DNA of 64,000 bases, taken from contig BLSF01000021.1 in the NCBI GenBank assembly GCA_012862575.1, positions 310,001 through 374,000 of the forward strand, read 5' to 3'. This stretch comes from Parietichytrium sp. I65-24A (taxonomy: Eukaryota; Sar; Bigyra; Thraustochytrida; Thraustochytriidae). Under the pieces are notes generated by a model. That model worked only from the letters and a program-made list of their open reading frames with translations, was not told the DNA's origin and did not search any database. A program made the translations under genes and the position numbers. Below, piece after piece: positions 21,011 to 32,143 of this stretch (positions are counted from its first letter, which is position 1; each line of letters begins with the position of its first letter).

Positions 21011-24000
21011 CTATGTTGGCGGAGATATAATACGATCTAAAAGAGCGCTGGACAGTTGGCCCTCCAACATCCCTCTTCTCAGTGCGTCTCCTGCGTCAAG
21101 CCAGGATCTCTGTATAGCAGCGATGCGGAAACAGTTTCGACCAACATTGTTTCCAGCCTGCAATGGATCGTCGATAAAAACCGGGTCAAATTTATGTGAA
21201 TCAAAAGGAGGATCGGGAGGAAAGTGTATCAATCCATCCTCGGTGGACGTGGAGGAGGAGCTCTGCGTATTGCCAATTTGGTAGCCATGCAGTTTGTTGC
21301 CATCTAGCCTTTGCTTTTGATGTCGCTGCCTTGTTTGAGAAGTGACCTGGCGGCCAGAGCCAGGAAGGGACTCCGTGTCTGAAGCTGTTGCCCAGTAGCC
21401 CTCGAGTTCCGAATTCGTTTTTCGATCGAAAAAGCCTTTGCTCAGAGACACTCCTGTAACAGCTGGGTCAAAGACACGACTGTCGCCAAAGTACTTGAGA
21501 AATCGGATCAACAGATAGCCTAGGTCATTCTCGTAACCTTGGGAATCAATCCGGAATGGCTCGTGGCTATTGCTCCTCAAGCGACTATGATTTCGCTGCT
21601 GCCTGTGTGCGCCGCTCGTTGCAGCCACGTGTATTCCGCTATTGGGCTCAGAAAATGTGTTTTGCAAAAAGCAAGCAACTAAGAGAACCAAACCGTAGGA
21701 AGAGAGCCCTCCGGTATACCCACTTCCAAGGCCACGCTGAGAAAGGAATTGCTTGAGAATCAGAACAAGTGGTGATAAAGCGGGTAGCTGCTTACAAAGC
21801 GACGCAACCATCTTGTTGGTTGCCACCCCATTATGGTTTTCCGCCTGAAATGAGATGTCCAGTTGAATTACCTGTTCATGGACTGGAGGCCCTTTGGTAC
21901 ACAGTTTAATGATTGGGATGGAAGCATGCTGTATGGACTTTACCGAGTCCGACTCGATCCATGGAGCGAGCTGTAGAGCGTCGGCAAGGTTCTGCTGCCA
22001 GGACATCTTGATTGCATTCCGACCCTCCAGTGGACCAGGTTCGTCCGCAATATCGTCTTGCATTACTTTGGGAAGGCAAATGACGAGGTCCATATCACCA
22101 TCCGGTAGGGCAAGTCCTGTCACACAAGAGCCAAAGCGCTTCACCGTCGCGCGCGGCCACAGGTGCTTAACCACGAGCTCGAGTTTTCCCCAGACAGACA
22201 TTTCAATGGAGTGGCGTTTTTGGCGCGCTGCAAAGCAGGTCTCGGCAAATCGCAAAATCTCAAAGTTGAGGCGAGTCTGGGCGTCGACAAACTTGTATTG
22301 TGTGCTGACATTCGGTGGATCCCCTTGATTTGTATCAGAGTCACCGCTGTGATGCTCGTCTCCATACGCGTTGTTTGCGCGCAATTCGTTCAAAGAGCCT
22401 AAAGTCCGCGCGCTTGTTGTTCGATAAAACGACGGAATTTGATCTACGTCTTGCGAATAGTATCCGGTGCCGTCCATATACTCTCTTCCGTGCCATTCGT
22501 GTGGGAACGGATATGGAGAGCGACGCTTTGCTTGCAAATATGCAGCGTGTTCTTGCTGCATGTGGATTGCATGCTGCTCAGGGAGCGGACAAAAGTACGG
22601 ATCAGTGAAGAGCACGCCTGCAGCGGTTGTGTTATAGTACACTGGGTATTGGTGACCAATTCCAGGGTTGATCAAAGCATATCCGACGGCCGCAGGATGT
22701 GGCGGGGCTGGCGCAGAGAATGCCCCAGGTGACCATGAGCTCTGCTGGCGAGGAGAGAGAAGCGGCTGTTGCTGTTGTTGCTGCTGCAGGTCAACTTCGA
22801 CGCTCTGCTGTGAATCTTGATGGCCCTGGATTTCGTTCATGGCCGCTTCCCTATTCTCCAGAATTTCTCCGGATGCTGCCATGCCTGACTTCTCAACGGT
22901 CAACCTTTCTGACCTGCCGTGTCCATCCGAATCGCTTGAACGTTGACTAGAAAAGGCGACATGTCGTTCCAATGTCGACGCAAGACTGTCCAATTTCGTC
23001 TCGAGTCGCTTGAGTGTCTCCTCGATCTTGGCCTCAGAAGTTTGCAAAAGCCGAATGTCGCCCTGAAGGTCTTCCACTCGCTTGCTACATCCGCAAGATG
23101 ATCTTGGCAAAGAAGGCAAGGTAGAGTCGTATGAATGCGTGCTGCTAAATGATTCTGATCGACGATGAAGACGTTGTGTGGAAGGATTCTTGGAGAAGAC
23201 GTTGGAAGACGTGACTTCAACGTACGAAGGGCGGTCCATGCTAGCAGAGCGAACGCCGAGTGAGTACTTTGTATTCGCGCTGTTGCTAGGGCCGACAGCA
23301 ACGGGTTTGCTCACGGTCGCACGGCCGGGGGGTTGTGGCGCAATTCCTTCCGTGCGGGGGCAAGATACCGACGACGATGAGGAGGATAGCCGCTGCGCTG
23401 AGCTGTTTGCAGAAGGCTCGACAGACTTTCTGCGTTTATCAAGCGGTAATTTCGAATTATCCATAACCTTGGCCTTTTTGGCCTGTTTCCCGCTGCTACG
23501 ACTTCGCTCAGTGTCGCTGTCTGCCTTTCCTTGCGGCCGACGGCCGTCTGCAGAAAAAGGGCGTCTTCGATACCTTCTACCAATCGTCGTCCAGCCCCCG
23601 CCATCGCTTTGCGTGTCATCGGAGATTGACGCCATGCTCTGGTCGACAGTTTCGTTGGTGGATTGATTGTCTTGAAGGACTTCTGAATTTTGGGAAGCAA
23701 AGTTTTGCACTTGCTCCTCCTCCTTGTGCTGATGTTGTTCTGAAACCATGTCTTGGACATCCAGCGACATCGTTTGAGTCCCCACACTCTTGCTTGGTTT
23801 GAAGTGCCCAAACAGGGTTTCAAAATAAGTCTCGTTGTCAACTGTGAGTGGGTTTGTCCACGAGAATATGGGTGAGTTGGTCGACCTTATCTCCGTGAGA
23901 TCGGCCCCTGTGCCCGCACCATCATCAGGTGTCTCCGTGGTTGTTTGCTCCCAGATAGACTTAATACGCTGAGGCGGGAACACAGGCAAGCTCGAGTCAG

Positions 24001-25768
24001 CGGGCTGGTGACTGTGGTTGCGGCTCAACGAGCTGTGAGCAGACTCGAAACCGCGGAATGTCACTTCTGGGAGCTGCATCTCTGATCCATTGTACCCTCC
24101 AACGTGGAGTTCTTCAAACGCTCCGCGAATAAGTATTGAAGAGCGCGCAGACGAAGATGATTCGGAGAAAGACCTCGAGCAGTGCTCGGGGTTCACCGCA
24201 AAGGAGCACAGTGAGTCAGCATCGACATCGACATCAGCATTAGGAGCGTCTTCGTTCAGATCATCAGGTTCGTTTTCAGTTTGGCCATCGTCGCTGAAGT
24301 GAACGACGCTCTGTACCATTCTATCGATACCGGATTGTTTGCGGTCGTCTTCTCCAAGAGCGACCACAACCACAGCATCATTATCTTCTTGCCCAAATGA
24401 CAACGGTACCTTATGTCCTCCGAAATCCGACCTTTCATCGCCACGTGGTACGCTCTTTGAAACTCCAGATGCACCGACACAGAGCTCGTCGGAGGGTGAC
24501 ATGTCCTCCACCGTCTTCAGGGAGGTACTAGAGGCCAGCGACAGCGAGGTCGGGGCGCTCTTACGGCGAGCATGGGATTGCAATTTTTGATGTGCCACGG
24601 CCTTTCGCTCGGAACCGGGTGATTTCGCGGAACTGTCCGGCCCAGGGTGGTTGCGGGCGGACCACGGTCTCTTTCTCGACTCGACAAGTTGACCAGGACC
24701 TGGCTCGCCCGTGTGGGCAGAGCGGAATGAGCTGCTCGACCCTGGTTTTACGATCGGCACAAGCTGCACAGCCTGCTTTTCACTGCTCTCCTTTCCATTG
24801 TCCTCTAACGCGTTGCCCTCTGCCACACGCTGCTTAGCCTCCTTGGTTTTCAACTGCTTCTTCTTCGCCTTCTTCCCTTTCTTGGAGCTAGGAGCGCCGA
24901 CGGCTTTTCCCTTTGTTTTGCTCTTGGTGTTCCCATTGTTTGGCGAGTCACCGACCAACGCTTGAACCAGATGATCCTGCCAGGTGGGCACGATCACGTC
25001 CCGCATCAGCGCCCTCCCTGTCTCGCCGTGAAGCGTGTTTGCCTTGGCCAAGAAGCACGAGTTAGGATCTAAGCACACTCCCGTCCGATCAACGACGTGC
25101 ATGGACGCGATGGCACAGAGAGGGTCCAGCGCCTTGCGGAGCTCGTGCTCGGCGTTTGTCCCGCATTTGTTGGCAGCGCGAACTGCGTCTCGAATATCGA
25201 ACAGTAGGTCTCCGTAGGTCGTATTGGTAGCAAGCCCAGTCAGGTAGACGCTCGTGCATGCGTTCGCGTCGCGCAGCGTGGCGCCCTGCACTCTCTCTCG
25301 AAAGCGCTTTAGCCGTTGACTCACAAAGCTGTGAAACTTGCGGCGCACGGCGTTTCTGAATCGCTCAGCGTCGCTTGCCTGGCGCCAAAACTTGATCGCG
25401 CCAGTTGCCAGCTGCCTCCCGGATCCGTCGTCCAGCGCCCCGGGAACCTGATGCTTTCTGTGTCGCGCCATAGCCTCCCGCATGCGCACCTCGAACCAAC
25501 TCGCCACGATCATGCCCAGTGTGGGCCACCCAAACTCGCACAGCCACCGAGCCTCCCCAGGCCGGCCACTGGGGCCACTGACTCCACTGGCTCCACACTT
25601 TGAACACTCGCCACCTTGGACGCGTTCGCCGCACCTGCTGCAATCATCGTCGGCCAGGAACCTCCCGTAGGACAGCGCGTCCATGGCGGTCCAAAACAGC
25701 TCCTCATTCGCAGCCAATTCCTCGGACACGCACACCTCTTCCACCACATCATCACTCGGTCCCGACAT
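21011..25768 (-). CDS. Non-canonical poly(A) polymerase, TRF4/5 (PAPD5/7)-like, very large
   Basis: From the ATG at 25768 the protein is 1585 residues. A zinc-ribbon-like set (C43, C46, C55, C58) is near the N-terminus. The middle thousand residues are Ser-, Gln- and Asp-rich with a coiled coil and a polyQ run. The catalytic part is at about 1180-1585: FGSCVTGLALPDGDMDLVI is the nucleotidyltransferase signature with the metal-binding Asp pair, and SSYGLVLLVACFLQ belongs to the PAP/OAS1 core, followed by the PAP-associated part. Trf4/5 enzymes add short oligo(A) tails that mark nuclear RNAs for the exosome. The frame is open up to an ATG at 26638. A more attractive upstream start is an ATG at 26408, joined by a GTGAGC...ACAG intron at 25935-26019, giving 1770 residues. 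The start is therefore uncertain; the catalytic part is not. Confidence 0.88.
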   Translation of the reverse strand: MSGPSDDVVEEVCVSEELAANEELFWTAMDALSYGRFLADDDCSRCGERVQGGECSKCGASGVSGPSGRPGEARWLCEFGWPTLGMIVASWFEVRMREAMARHRKHQVPGALDDGSGRQLATGAIKFWRQASDAERFRNAVRRKFHSFVSQRLKRFRERVQGATLRDANACTSVYLTGLATNTTYGDLLFDIRDAVRAANKCGTNAEHELRKALDPLCAIASMHVVDRTGVCLDPNSCFLAKANTLHGETGRALMRDVIVPTWQDHLVQALVGDSPNNGNTKSKTKGKAVGAPSSKKGKKAKKKQLKTKEAKQRVAEGNALEDNGKESSEKQAVQLVPIVKPGSSSSFRSAHTGEPGPGQLVESRKRPWSARNHPGPDSSAKSPGSERKAVAHQKLQSHARRKSAPTSLSLASSTSLKTVEDMSPSDELCVGASGVSKSVPRGDERSDFGGHKVPLSFGQEDNDAVVVVALGEDDRKQSGIDRMVQSVVHFSDDGQTENEPDDLNEDAPNADVDVDADSLCSFAVNPEHCSRSFSESSSSARSSILIRGAFEELHVGGYNGSEMQLPEVTFRGFESAHSSLSRNHSHQPADSSLPVFPPQRIKSIWEQTTTETPDDGAGTGADLTEIRSTNSPIFSWTNPLTVDNETYFETLFGHFKPSKSVGTQTMSLDVQDMVSEQHQHKEEEQVQNFASQNSEVLQDNQSTNETVDQSMASISDDTQSDGGGWTTIGRRYRRRPFSADGRRPQGKADSDTERSRSSGKQAKKAKVMDNSKLPLDKRRKSVEPSANSSAQRLSSSSSSVSCPRTEGIAPQPPGRATVSKPVAVGPSNSANTKYSLGVRSASMDRPSYVEVTSSNVFSKNPSTQRLHRRSESFSSTHSYDSTLPSLPRSSCGCSKRVEDLQGDIRLLQTSEAKIEETLKRLETKLDSLASTLERHVAFSSQRSSDSDGHGRSERLTVEKSGMAASGEILENREAAMNEIQGHQDSQQSVEVDLQQQQQQQPLLSPRQQSSWSPGAFSAPAPPHPAAVGYALINPGIGHQYPVYYNTTAAGVLFTDPYFCPLPEQHAIHMQQEHAAYLQAKRRSPYPFPHEWHGREYMDGTGYYSQDVDQIPSFYRTTSARTLGSLNELRANNAYGDEHHSGDSDTNQGDPPNVSTQYKFVDAQTRLNFEILRFAETCFAARQKRHSIEMSVWGKLELVVKHLWPRATVKRFGSCVTGLALPDGDMDLVICLPKVMQDDIADEPGPLEGRNAIKMSWQQNLADALQLAPWIESDSVKSIQHASIPIIKLCTKGPPVHEQVIQLDISFQAENHNGVATNKMVASLCKQLPALSPLVLILKQFLSQRGLGSGYTGGLSSYGLVLLVACFLQNTFSEPNSGIHVAATSGAHRQQRNHSRLRSNSHEPFRIDSQGYENDLGYLLIRFLKYFGDSRVFDPAVTGVSLSKGFFDRKTNSELEGYWATASDTESLPGSGRQVTSQTRQRHQKQRLDGNKLHGYQIGNTQSSSSTSTEDGLIHFPPDPPFDSHKFDPVFIDDPLQAGNNVGRNCFRIAAIQRSWLDAGDALRRGMLEGQLSSALLDRIISPPT

Positions 25769-26937
25769 CGCGCTAGGCGATGCGGAGGCAACTCCTACGG
25801 CAAGGCCAGTCCGCTTGGCGCGGGGGTTATCTGCCAATGAGAAGGAGACGACCAGTCCCGCAGAGCACAGCCATGCAGACCACTCTGCGTGCTCCTTCTC
25901 GGGCAAGCACATGACTTCACACATGCACAGCATTCTGTCAGTTCTTCCTGCCGTGCCTCTCACCGCGAAGTCCGCCGCGCTCACCAACGAATAGTTCCCT
26001 GTACACAGTCCCAGCTCACTCCGCTGTCTGCCTCGTACGCGCCGCGCATCCCCACAGTCCCGCGCCGCCACCCGTCGCGGAATTTTGCACGTCATTCTCC
26101 CGCACCATCCGCGCCGCCAGATCCCCGCGCCGCGGGCCGAGACGGAGCACGCTCCGCCGCGCGCGCACGTCCAGCCGCGCCCACCACGAAGCGTACGCGC
26201 CGCGTACACCCCCTGGCGCGGCGCTGGGGTACGCGGAGGGGGCGTGATGGGGGGCATGGAGCGCATCATGAGGATGGGCAGCGACGCGATGCCCGGAGCT
26301 GAGGAAAGGGCGCGAAGGACTGGGTTCCGGCGGAGAACCGGAGCGCGGCGGAGGGCAAGAACCGAGCGCGGTGTAGCGCGAGTGGAGCGCGTCCAGCAGC
26401 GTGTCCATGCGGGCTCAACAGAGAGAGAGAGAGAGAGAGAGAAAGAAAGAAAATGGGAAAAAAAGTGGAGTTTGGAATGTTTGGAAAAAGCAAAGACGAA
26501 TAGGATCTCGGAGGATCTCAAAGGATGGCGCAATTCGGAGAATCTAGCGATGGTGGTTTTGTGTACCGGTACCATAAGGTAGTCAGTATCAGGGAACGGC
26601 AACGGGGAAACAGGTTGCTCCGGATGTGAGTGGTTCATGTGGTCTGTTCAGGTTTATGTTCTATTCTGAATTCTGCAATCCTGGATGAATGTAAAAGTGG
26701 AGTTTGGTGCTTGGCCCCGATTCACGTCGCCAACTTGCTCCACGATGTACAGAAGACACGACAGACTCACGGGCCACTTAAATCTGGACAATGATTAACG
26801 AGAAGGCTGTTGAGAATATTTGGGGATGCTACACAACGGATGCCGGTTAAATTGAAACAAAACAAAAACAGAGAGTTGGTAACAGCTGAAAATGCAGAAC
26901 CTATAATAAAGAAAAGATTCCACGAAAAGAAGAACGT
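25769..26937. other. 5' region of the poly(A) polymerase gene, with a GA repeat
   Basis: On the minus strand the ATG at 26408 opens a 130-codon frame beginning MDTLLDALHSRYTALGS, a plausible first exon. A GA dinucleotide run at 26421-26441 (CT-rich in the sense direction) lies just upstream. The palindrome GTACCGGTAC is at 26563-26572. The part beyond 26640 is the 3' flank of the USP48-like gene and the promoter for this one. Confidence 0.45.
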
Positions 26938-29900
26938 TTACTTGGAACTTGTCAGCAGAGAACCAGCGAACCCTCGCTCCGTCTGTTTCTGAGATTGAGC
27001 TCGAGGGCCGTCCACGAGGATAACTGCCGAGTCAACTTGTTCGTGATTAGCTGCTCTTGAGAATGCTTCTGAAAAGGAAATCCACTCTTCTTCAGCAGGG
27101 GTATCGTCGTCCTCGTGAGAGTTGACGATTTGTAGATCCAAGGAATCTTCCACTTGAACTCCGCAATCCTCCAGAGTCGCAGAAAAGTCAGATAGATGCG
27201 CTCCGCGACGGTATACGTAGATGCTGCGAGGGCGTACGTGCTCCGGAATGAAGTTCTTCTGATACAGGTTCACAAGGAGCGCGCACAAGGTGGAAGAGCT
27301 AGCTGGATATAGCTTTGTGGATGAGCTATTTGACGTAGTTCTCTTCCTACTTGAGCGCCTAACCTTAACGAAGCTCGAGTGGTTATCCGGTTCGGGTGAA
27401 GCTTGAATAGCAGAACTTTGATCCTTTAGCTCCGACGCGTCTATTTCGGGAAGCATTTTAATAATGATGTCTCCGCGGTCGTAGCGTTTAAGTGCCTCAA
27501 GGTGATTGCTCCGTCGCGAGACAATGCATTCCTGGCACAGGTTCGGTCGAAAGTTCAGAAAGTTTGCCAGCGACCCACAGTCATTCTCAATATCAAGATC
27601 TTCCAAAATATTGACGCAAGCAATACTCGGGTGCTCAACAACATCCTCCAAGGATAGTTCGGCCAATGAGGCCTCAGAGACACTCCCGTAATGTTCAAAA
27701 AGTGCTCGCCATTCCTTTTCGCTGACTAATTCAAGATGTTTGCTCCCCAAGTCCGGATTCTCCTCCTGCTCGCGAGGTAGCAGAGTTTTGGCTTCAAAAG
27801 AATCTTCGCGGGTTAACCACGCCAACGCCTGTGGATGCAAGACTAATTTGGGTGTGCCACCATCACCCTTGTGTGGGCAGTGACACGCAAGACGAACGGC
27901 TTCGGCTAGCGGCCCAGGTTCGTGGACGGTCTCCTCTTTAGAGGTTATATATAGACGCCAGTTTGATAGCCAAGAGCGGGGAACAAAATGATACGTTCCT
28001 GCTGGAAGCTTGCCTGCACTTAGAGGAGGATGCCCAACTTTTCGTCGCGATAGCATGCGTAGCGTGCTCCCGTGTTCCTTGTTTTGAAGCTGCAAGTCTA
28101 CTAAAGCTTTTCGAGACAACATCTTCTCTTTGCTTTTGTCTGAAATGGCAAGACACGTTTCACATGGCCCGTCCGACATCAGTAAAGTTTTAGTTTTTGC
28201 CTGGCATGCCCCAGCCAACGCATGTGTCCGAATGTACTCCCAGCTCTCCAAAGGTAAAATCCGCTTTCGAGCATGGGACAGTAGACCCAATTTCCCGTGT
28301 TCACACAAGATCGACCTGTTGATGTTTGTGTCTGGCATGAGGCTTTCATTCTCCTGCAGGGATAGCAGCCCTTTGGATACCTTGGGAGATTTGCCTCGAA
28401 CGGACTTTTGCCGGCCACTGTGCACTCCTTCAGCAAGCTTGTTGAGAGACAGCACACGAGCTGTGGTGTACTTGCGCCAATCCGACACCCATGCGCTGGG
28501 CATCACAGCAAAATCTTTCTTGCACTCCTCCGAAATCGCTCTTGCCTTGTATAGACTCGGTGTTGAATATGTCCTCGATCTTACTCATAACCAGCGCTTC
28601 CGTCTCGGCAGTGGCCATGGATTGTGTGATTGCCGAAAGACATACATCACATGCGACACAGTGAGAGCATGGAAGCGAAAAGACTTCCTCTTCGCTCACC
28701 TTGCACGATTTAAGCAACTTTCTCCATGTGGTCGCGCTCACTCGTTTCATGGCGCTTATTTTGTTGGGGTCCAGCTTGAAGACTTCGCCGTCCTTGTTGT
28801 GGGGGCACAGCAAAGACACTGTCTGGGGGGCCTCGCAAAAGAGCCCCATCTTGCTGTTGTTTTCGTCGGGGGAGGCAGCATCATCAGGCGCATTCTTCTC
28901 CGCAACAGGCCCTTCTTCATCTACTAGGTCTACCACTACGTTCACTACTTTGTCGGAAGAGCCGTCATCGGCGCGGCGCTCCGAGGCCGATGAATCAGGT
29001 GCAATAATGACTTTGCTCCCACAAATCCAACTCTTCAACCACTCTGTGGGTAGCCAATAATATTCGTCACCCTCAAGCGGATCGTTATTTCGGAATATGT
29101 CAGCATATTCCGCTTTCCGCTCATCGATAGCTTCCTGGAACTTGTTCCTTTTCTCTTCGAGAGCTTCGAGCTCGCTATATACTTGTTCGTTGGAGTCAGA
29201 CACCGATCGGAGAAGGCTCCTAGGAAGCTCGATCGGAAAAGTAGAATCCACATTTGTGACCTCTGAGAAGACCTCCTTTTCGTAAACCACCATGTACGCA
29301 TTTTGAGACGAGAATTTCATCTTGTCCTTATCGATTCGACTAACATTCTCATCATCAAATGACCACCAGCACCCGTTTTCCCTGAAGCGGTCAAATATAT
29401 CTGCAGTGTAGTGACCGGAGTTGGCCGAGTGTCCTTTGTGGTTCAGAATAGCAGTCAACTTGTACCTGTAACAGCCCAGCTCAGTGCCATCCGCGCTGTT
29501 AAGTGCCGCATTTATGTTATCGCGGAGGCTCGGAGTAAGCACAGCGGCTAAATGCTCGTTGGAAAAGTCCAGCCTAGTCGGGATTGCAATGCTATTCTTC
29601 AGTTTCTTCTTGGTGTAGGTCTTGGCATCGTAAACAAACCTGATTAGCTGGATGTTGAGCACGTCGGGAAGCACAGCAAGTTGCGTGCACCGTTCAGCAT
29701 CGTGCTTGGCAGCACATTTGCTGCAGAAAAATTTGTTATGTCCTTCCATGTACTCTTTGGCGCCGTAAGCCACAATGGAGTCTTCCACAGACTCCAGTCC
29801 TTTAATCTGGAGATCAAGTTCCGAAAAATTTGCGGCCCTGCGCGATTCAGTCCTGCAGTTCCTGCAAGTCGTGACATAGTCTAGCTTACCATCAAAGAGA

Positions 29901-32143
29901 CGGATGAGGTTTTTGAGACCCTTATTCTCCTGCTTGTCTACAGCTTTGTCAATGTAGTTGAGCAACAATTTGTTGAACTCTTGTGCGTCCTGCTGGACAT
30001 CCGTATGGATACTTAGCAGTCCAACAAATCGATCTAATGTATGCGATGCTCTCGTTCCGCTCTGAAGGTGCGCGAAAACATTTCGCATTTCCATGATAAC
30101 CTCATCGCTGTACCCAGCATTTCCGCCCGAAGCGGTTGCAATGGCAGTACAGTTTCCTTGCTTGACTGGTGGAGTAAGGTGTCCATCATTGTTTGTGTCC
30201 GTGTCGCCGATTTGCTCCTCAGCCTTGTCTGGTGAAGTCGCCAGGATCTCAACTTGGTTTTCCTTCTCAGTTTTTAGATTCTCTTTCAAATCACGCGCCC
30301 CCGTCCTTTCGCCACTTTTATCGGCAAAAGTGGCACCCTCACTCTCCCGCAGCACAGTATTCTTGGCTTCAACCTCAGAACTGGTCTTACCTCCGCTCTC
30401 ATATGGTCCTTCCTTTTTGGCTTCTATCCTGGAAGAAGAAACTTCGTCCCTCTCCAGCATCCCCCCCTTCTCAGGATCAACGGCAGAGGAGGCGCAGGCT
30501 TCCTTCTGGAAAAGGTCTTCCTTCTTGACTACTTGTATCCCACAGAGGGCATTCTTCCCATCCTCCAATAATGCTGTTCCGGAGAGATCGAGCAGTGTAT
30601 CTACCCCTGAAGGATTGAGCTGTTTTCCTCGTGGCTCGTGCTCTTGCTTGTGCCGGATCAGCTCTGATTGATCATTTACAAGCGGCAACTTGCTGTCTTC
30701 AACTGCGCTGTCCGCTTGCTCCTCTGGAGGAATAGAGTCCATCGCATTTATGCCATCTCCGCACAGCTCCATCTTGTCTTCAGAGACACCACTAGTGTGG
30801 GCTCCATTTAGACTCGCAGTTGCTGGTAATGGCTCCTCCACCGAATGACGCAAATTATCACGCCCATCCTCCTTTTCCCGCTGCATGTCCGCTTCACTGC
30901 AATGTGCAAGCGCAGCAATGGCACTTTGGTGTTCTTGCTCAAGAGCTTGAGTGACTTCGGGTTCCCACTGATACAGCAGGCGCCGCACTGTTGGGTTGGC
31001 AAAGAGAGTCTGCAACAGGGCATTAATGTAGCAAGTAGCGCCAAGATTGCGCAGCCCGGCTGGAGTGCCCTGAGGTCCTGGGTCCCGAGACTTTAGATCC
31101 GGCACAGGTCCACCGACCGTTGAAAGCACGGACGGTTTCTCCGCCCAGATCCCATCCTTTCTCTCTCCTAATCCATACAGGCAATTTGGGTTCATCTCGC
31201 AATTTTTGGAAGATGCGTGGTTCTGATAAGTGCAAGGCTGCATTCGCAGCCTGAGCGGGTCGCTCTCGATGTTGTTCTTTATGGCTTCTAACATGTCTTG
31301 CTTGTTTTTGTATTCTGGCATTGGAGAGGGTGCTACGGCGGCCTTTTTTTTCGGTCTCGAAGACGACGATTGCGTTTTGTTCTCGGGTCTCTTTTTCTTC
31401 GGCGGCGGCGTAGTTAAAATACTCGTATTTTCTTGCCTCGGCGCAGCGGTCATCTCTCGTTCCGCATTCTCCTGATCCACCAAGCTCTTCTTTCTGGGCC
31501 GTCTCCTGCTCGCATCGCTTTCATCGCTAATCTCCGTGCACATCCCTTGCAAAGACCCCGTCTCGGGCCGTCGCGGTCTCTTCGCATCGGCGCGATACCT
31601 CTTCCCGCCTCCATCATCCTTCTGCGCTCTTAGCCCATCTGCCGATTCACGCTCCCAATTCTTCTCCTTATCCTTCTCCTTCCTGTCGCCGTCGCGGTGA
31701 TACTTTCGGAAGTGCTCTTTCAAGGAGCCACTCGACACCGCGTAATACTCCAAGCACTGACTGCACCGCAGCTTCTCATCCCGCTCACGTAGCGGATCGT
31801 GAACGTTCCGCATATGCCAAGTCATCGACCCCTTACACAACGTTTCGAACGCGCACAGCTTGCACCTCGCCACGCTATCCACTTCTACCACCTCCTCTAC
31901 CTCCTGCCTCATATTCTTCTTCTTCTGCTGCTTCATATTCTTCTTCTCCGCCGCGTCCTCTCTCTTCGCGCCACCGACGCCATTACCAACGCCATTGCCA
32001 ACGTTATTGGCCGCGGGATGGAGACGGGGCCGCCCGCGTCTCTCCTTTCGCGCTGCCGGCGAGCCCGGTTCCTTGTTCGCCGCGAGCTGGTCCTGGTCAC
32101 GTTCCCGGTTCTGCGCGCGCCGGGACCTCCGCTCGGGCGGCAT
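26938..32143 (-). CDS. USP48: USP48-type ubiquitin-specific protease with N-terminal C2H2 fingers
   Basis: The start is an ATG at 32143. Two C2H2 fingers (C94/C97/H110/H115 and C127/C130/H144/H149) precede the USP domain. The Cys box GLRNLGATCYINALLQTLF places the catalytic Cys at 371; the His box NSGHYTADIF places His at 911. An insert of nearly 300 charged residues separates the Cys box from QQDAQEF. DUSP domains follow (YYWLPTEWLKSW, MPSAWVSDWRKY, VPRSWLSNWRLY) and a ubiquitin-like domain near the C-terminus, the order of animal USP48 and plant UBP26, which act on nuclear ubiquitin conjugates including H2B. The coding frame shifts near 28540-28590. A 46-base intron (28539-28584, GTAAGA...AG) restores homology and gives 1719 residues; a sequence error is the alternative. 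DUSP sequence on both sides shows this is one gene. Confidence 0.9.

Noticed and set aside
26421-26441. GA run taken as part of the poly(A) polymerase coding region
   Set aside because: A frame from 26638 reads it as a Ser/Leu run, but this looks like a translated leader; a start at 26408 or 25768 is more sensible.
26016-26582. Plus-strand frames of 137-165 codons in the GC-rich stretch
   Set aside because: They are mirror frames of the likely poly(A) polymerase first exon and read through the GA repeat.
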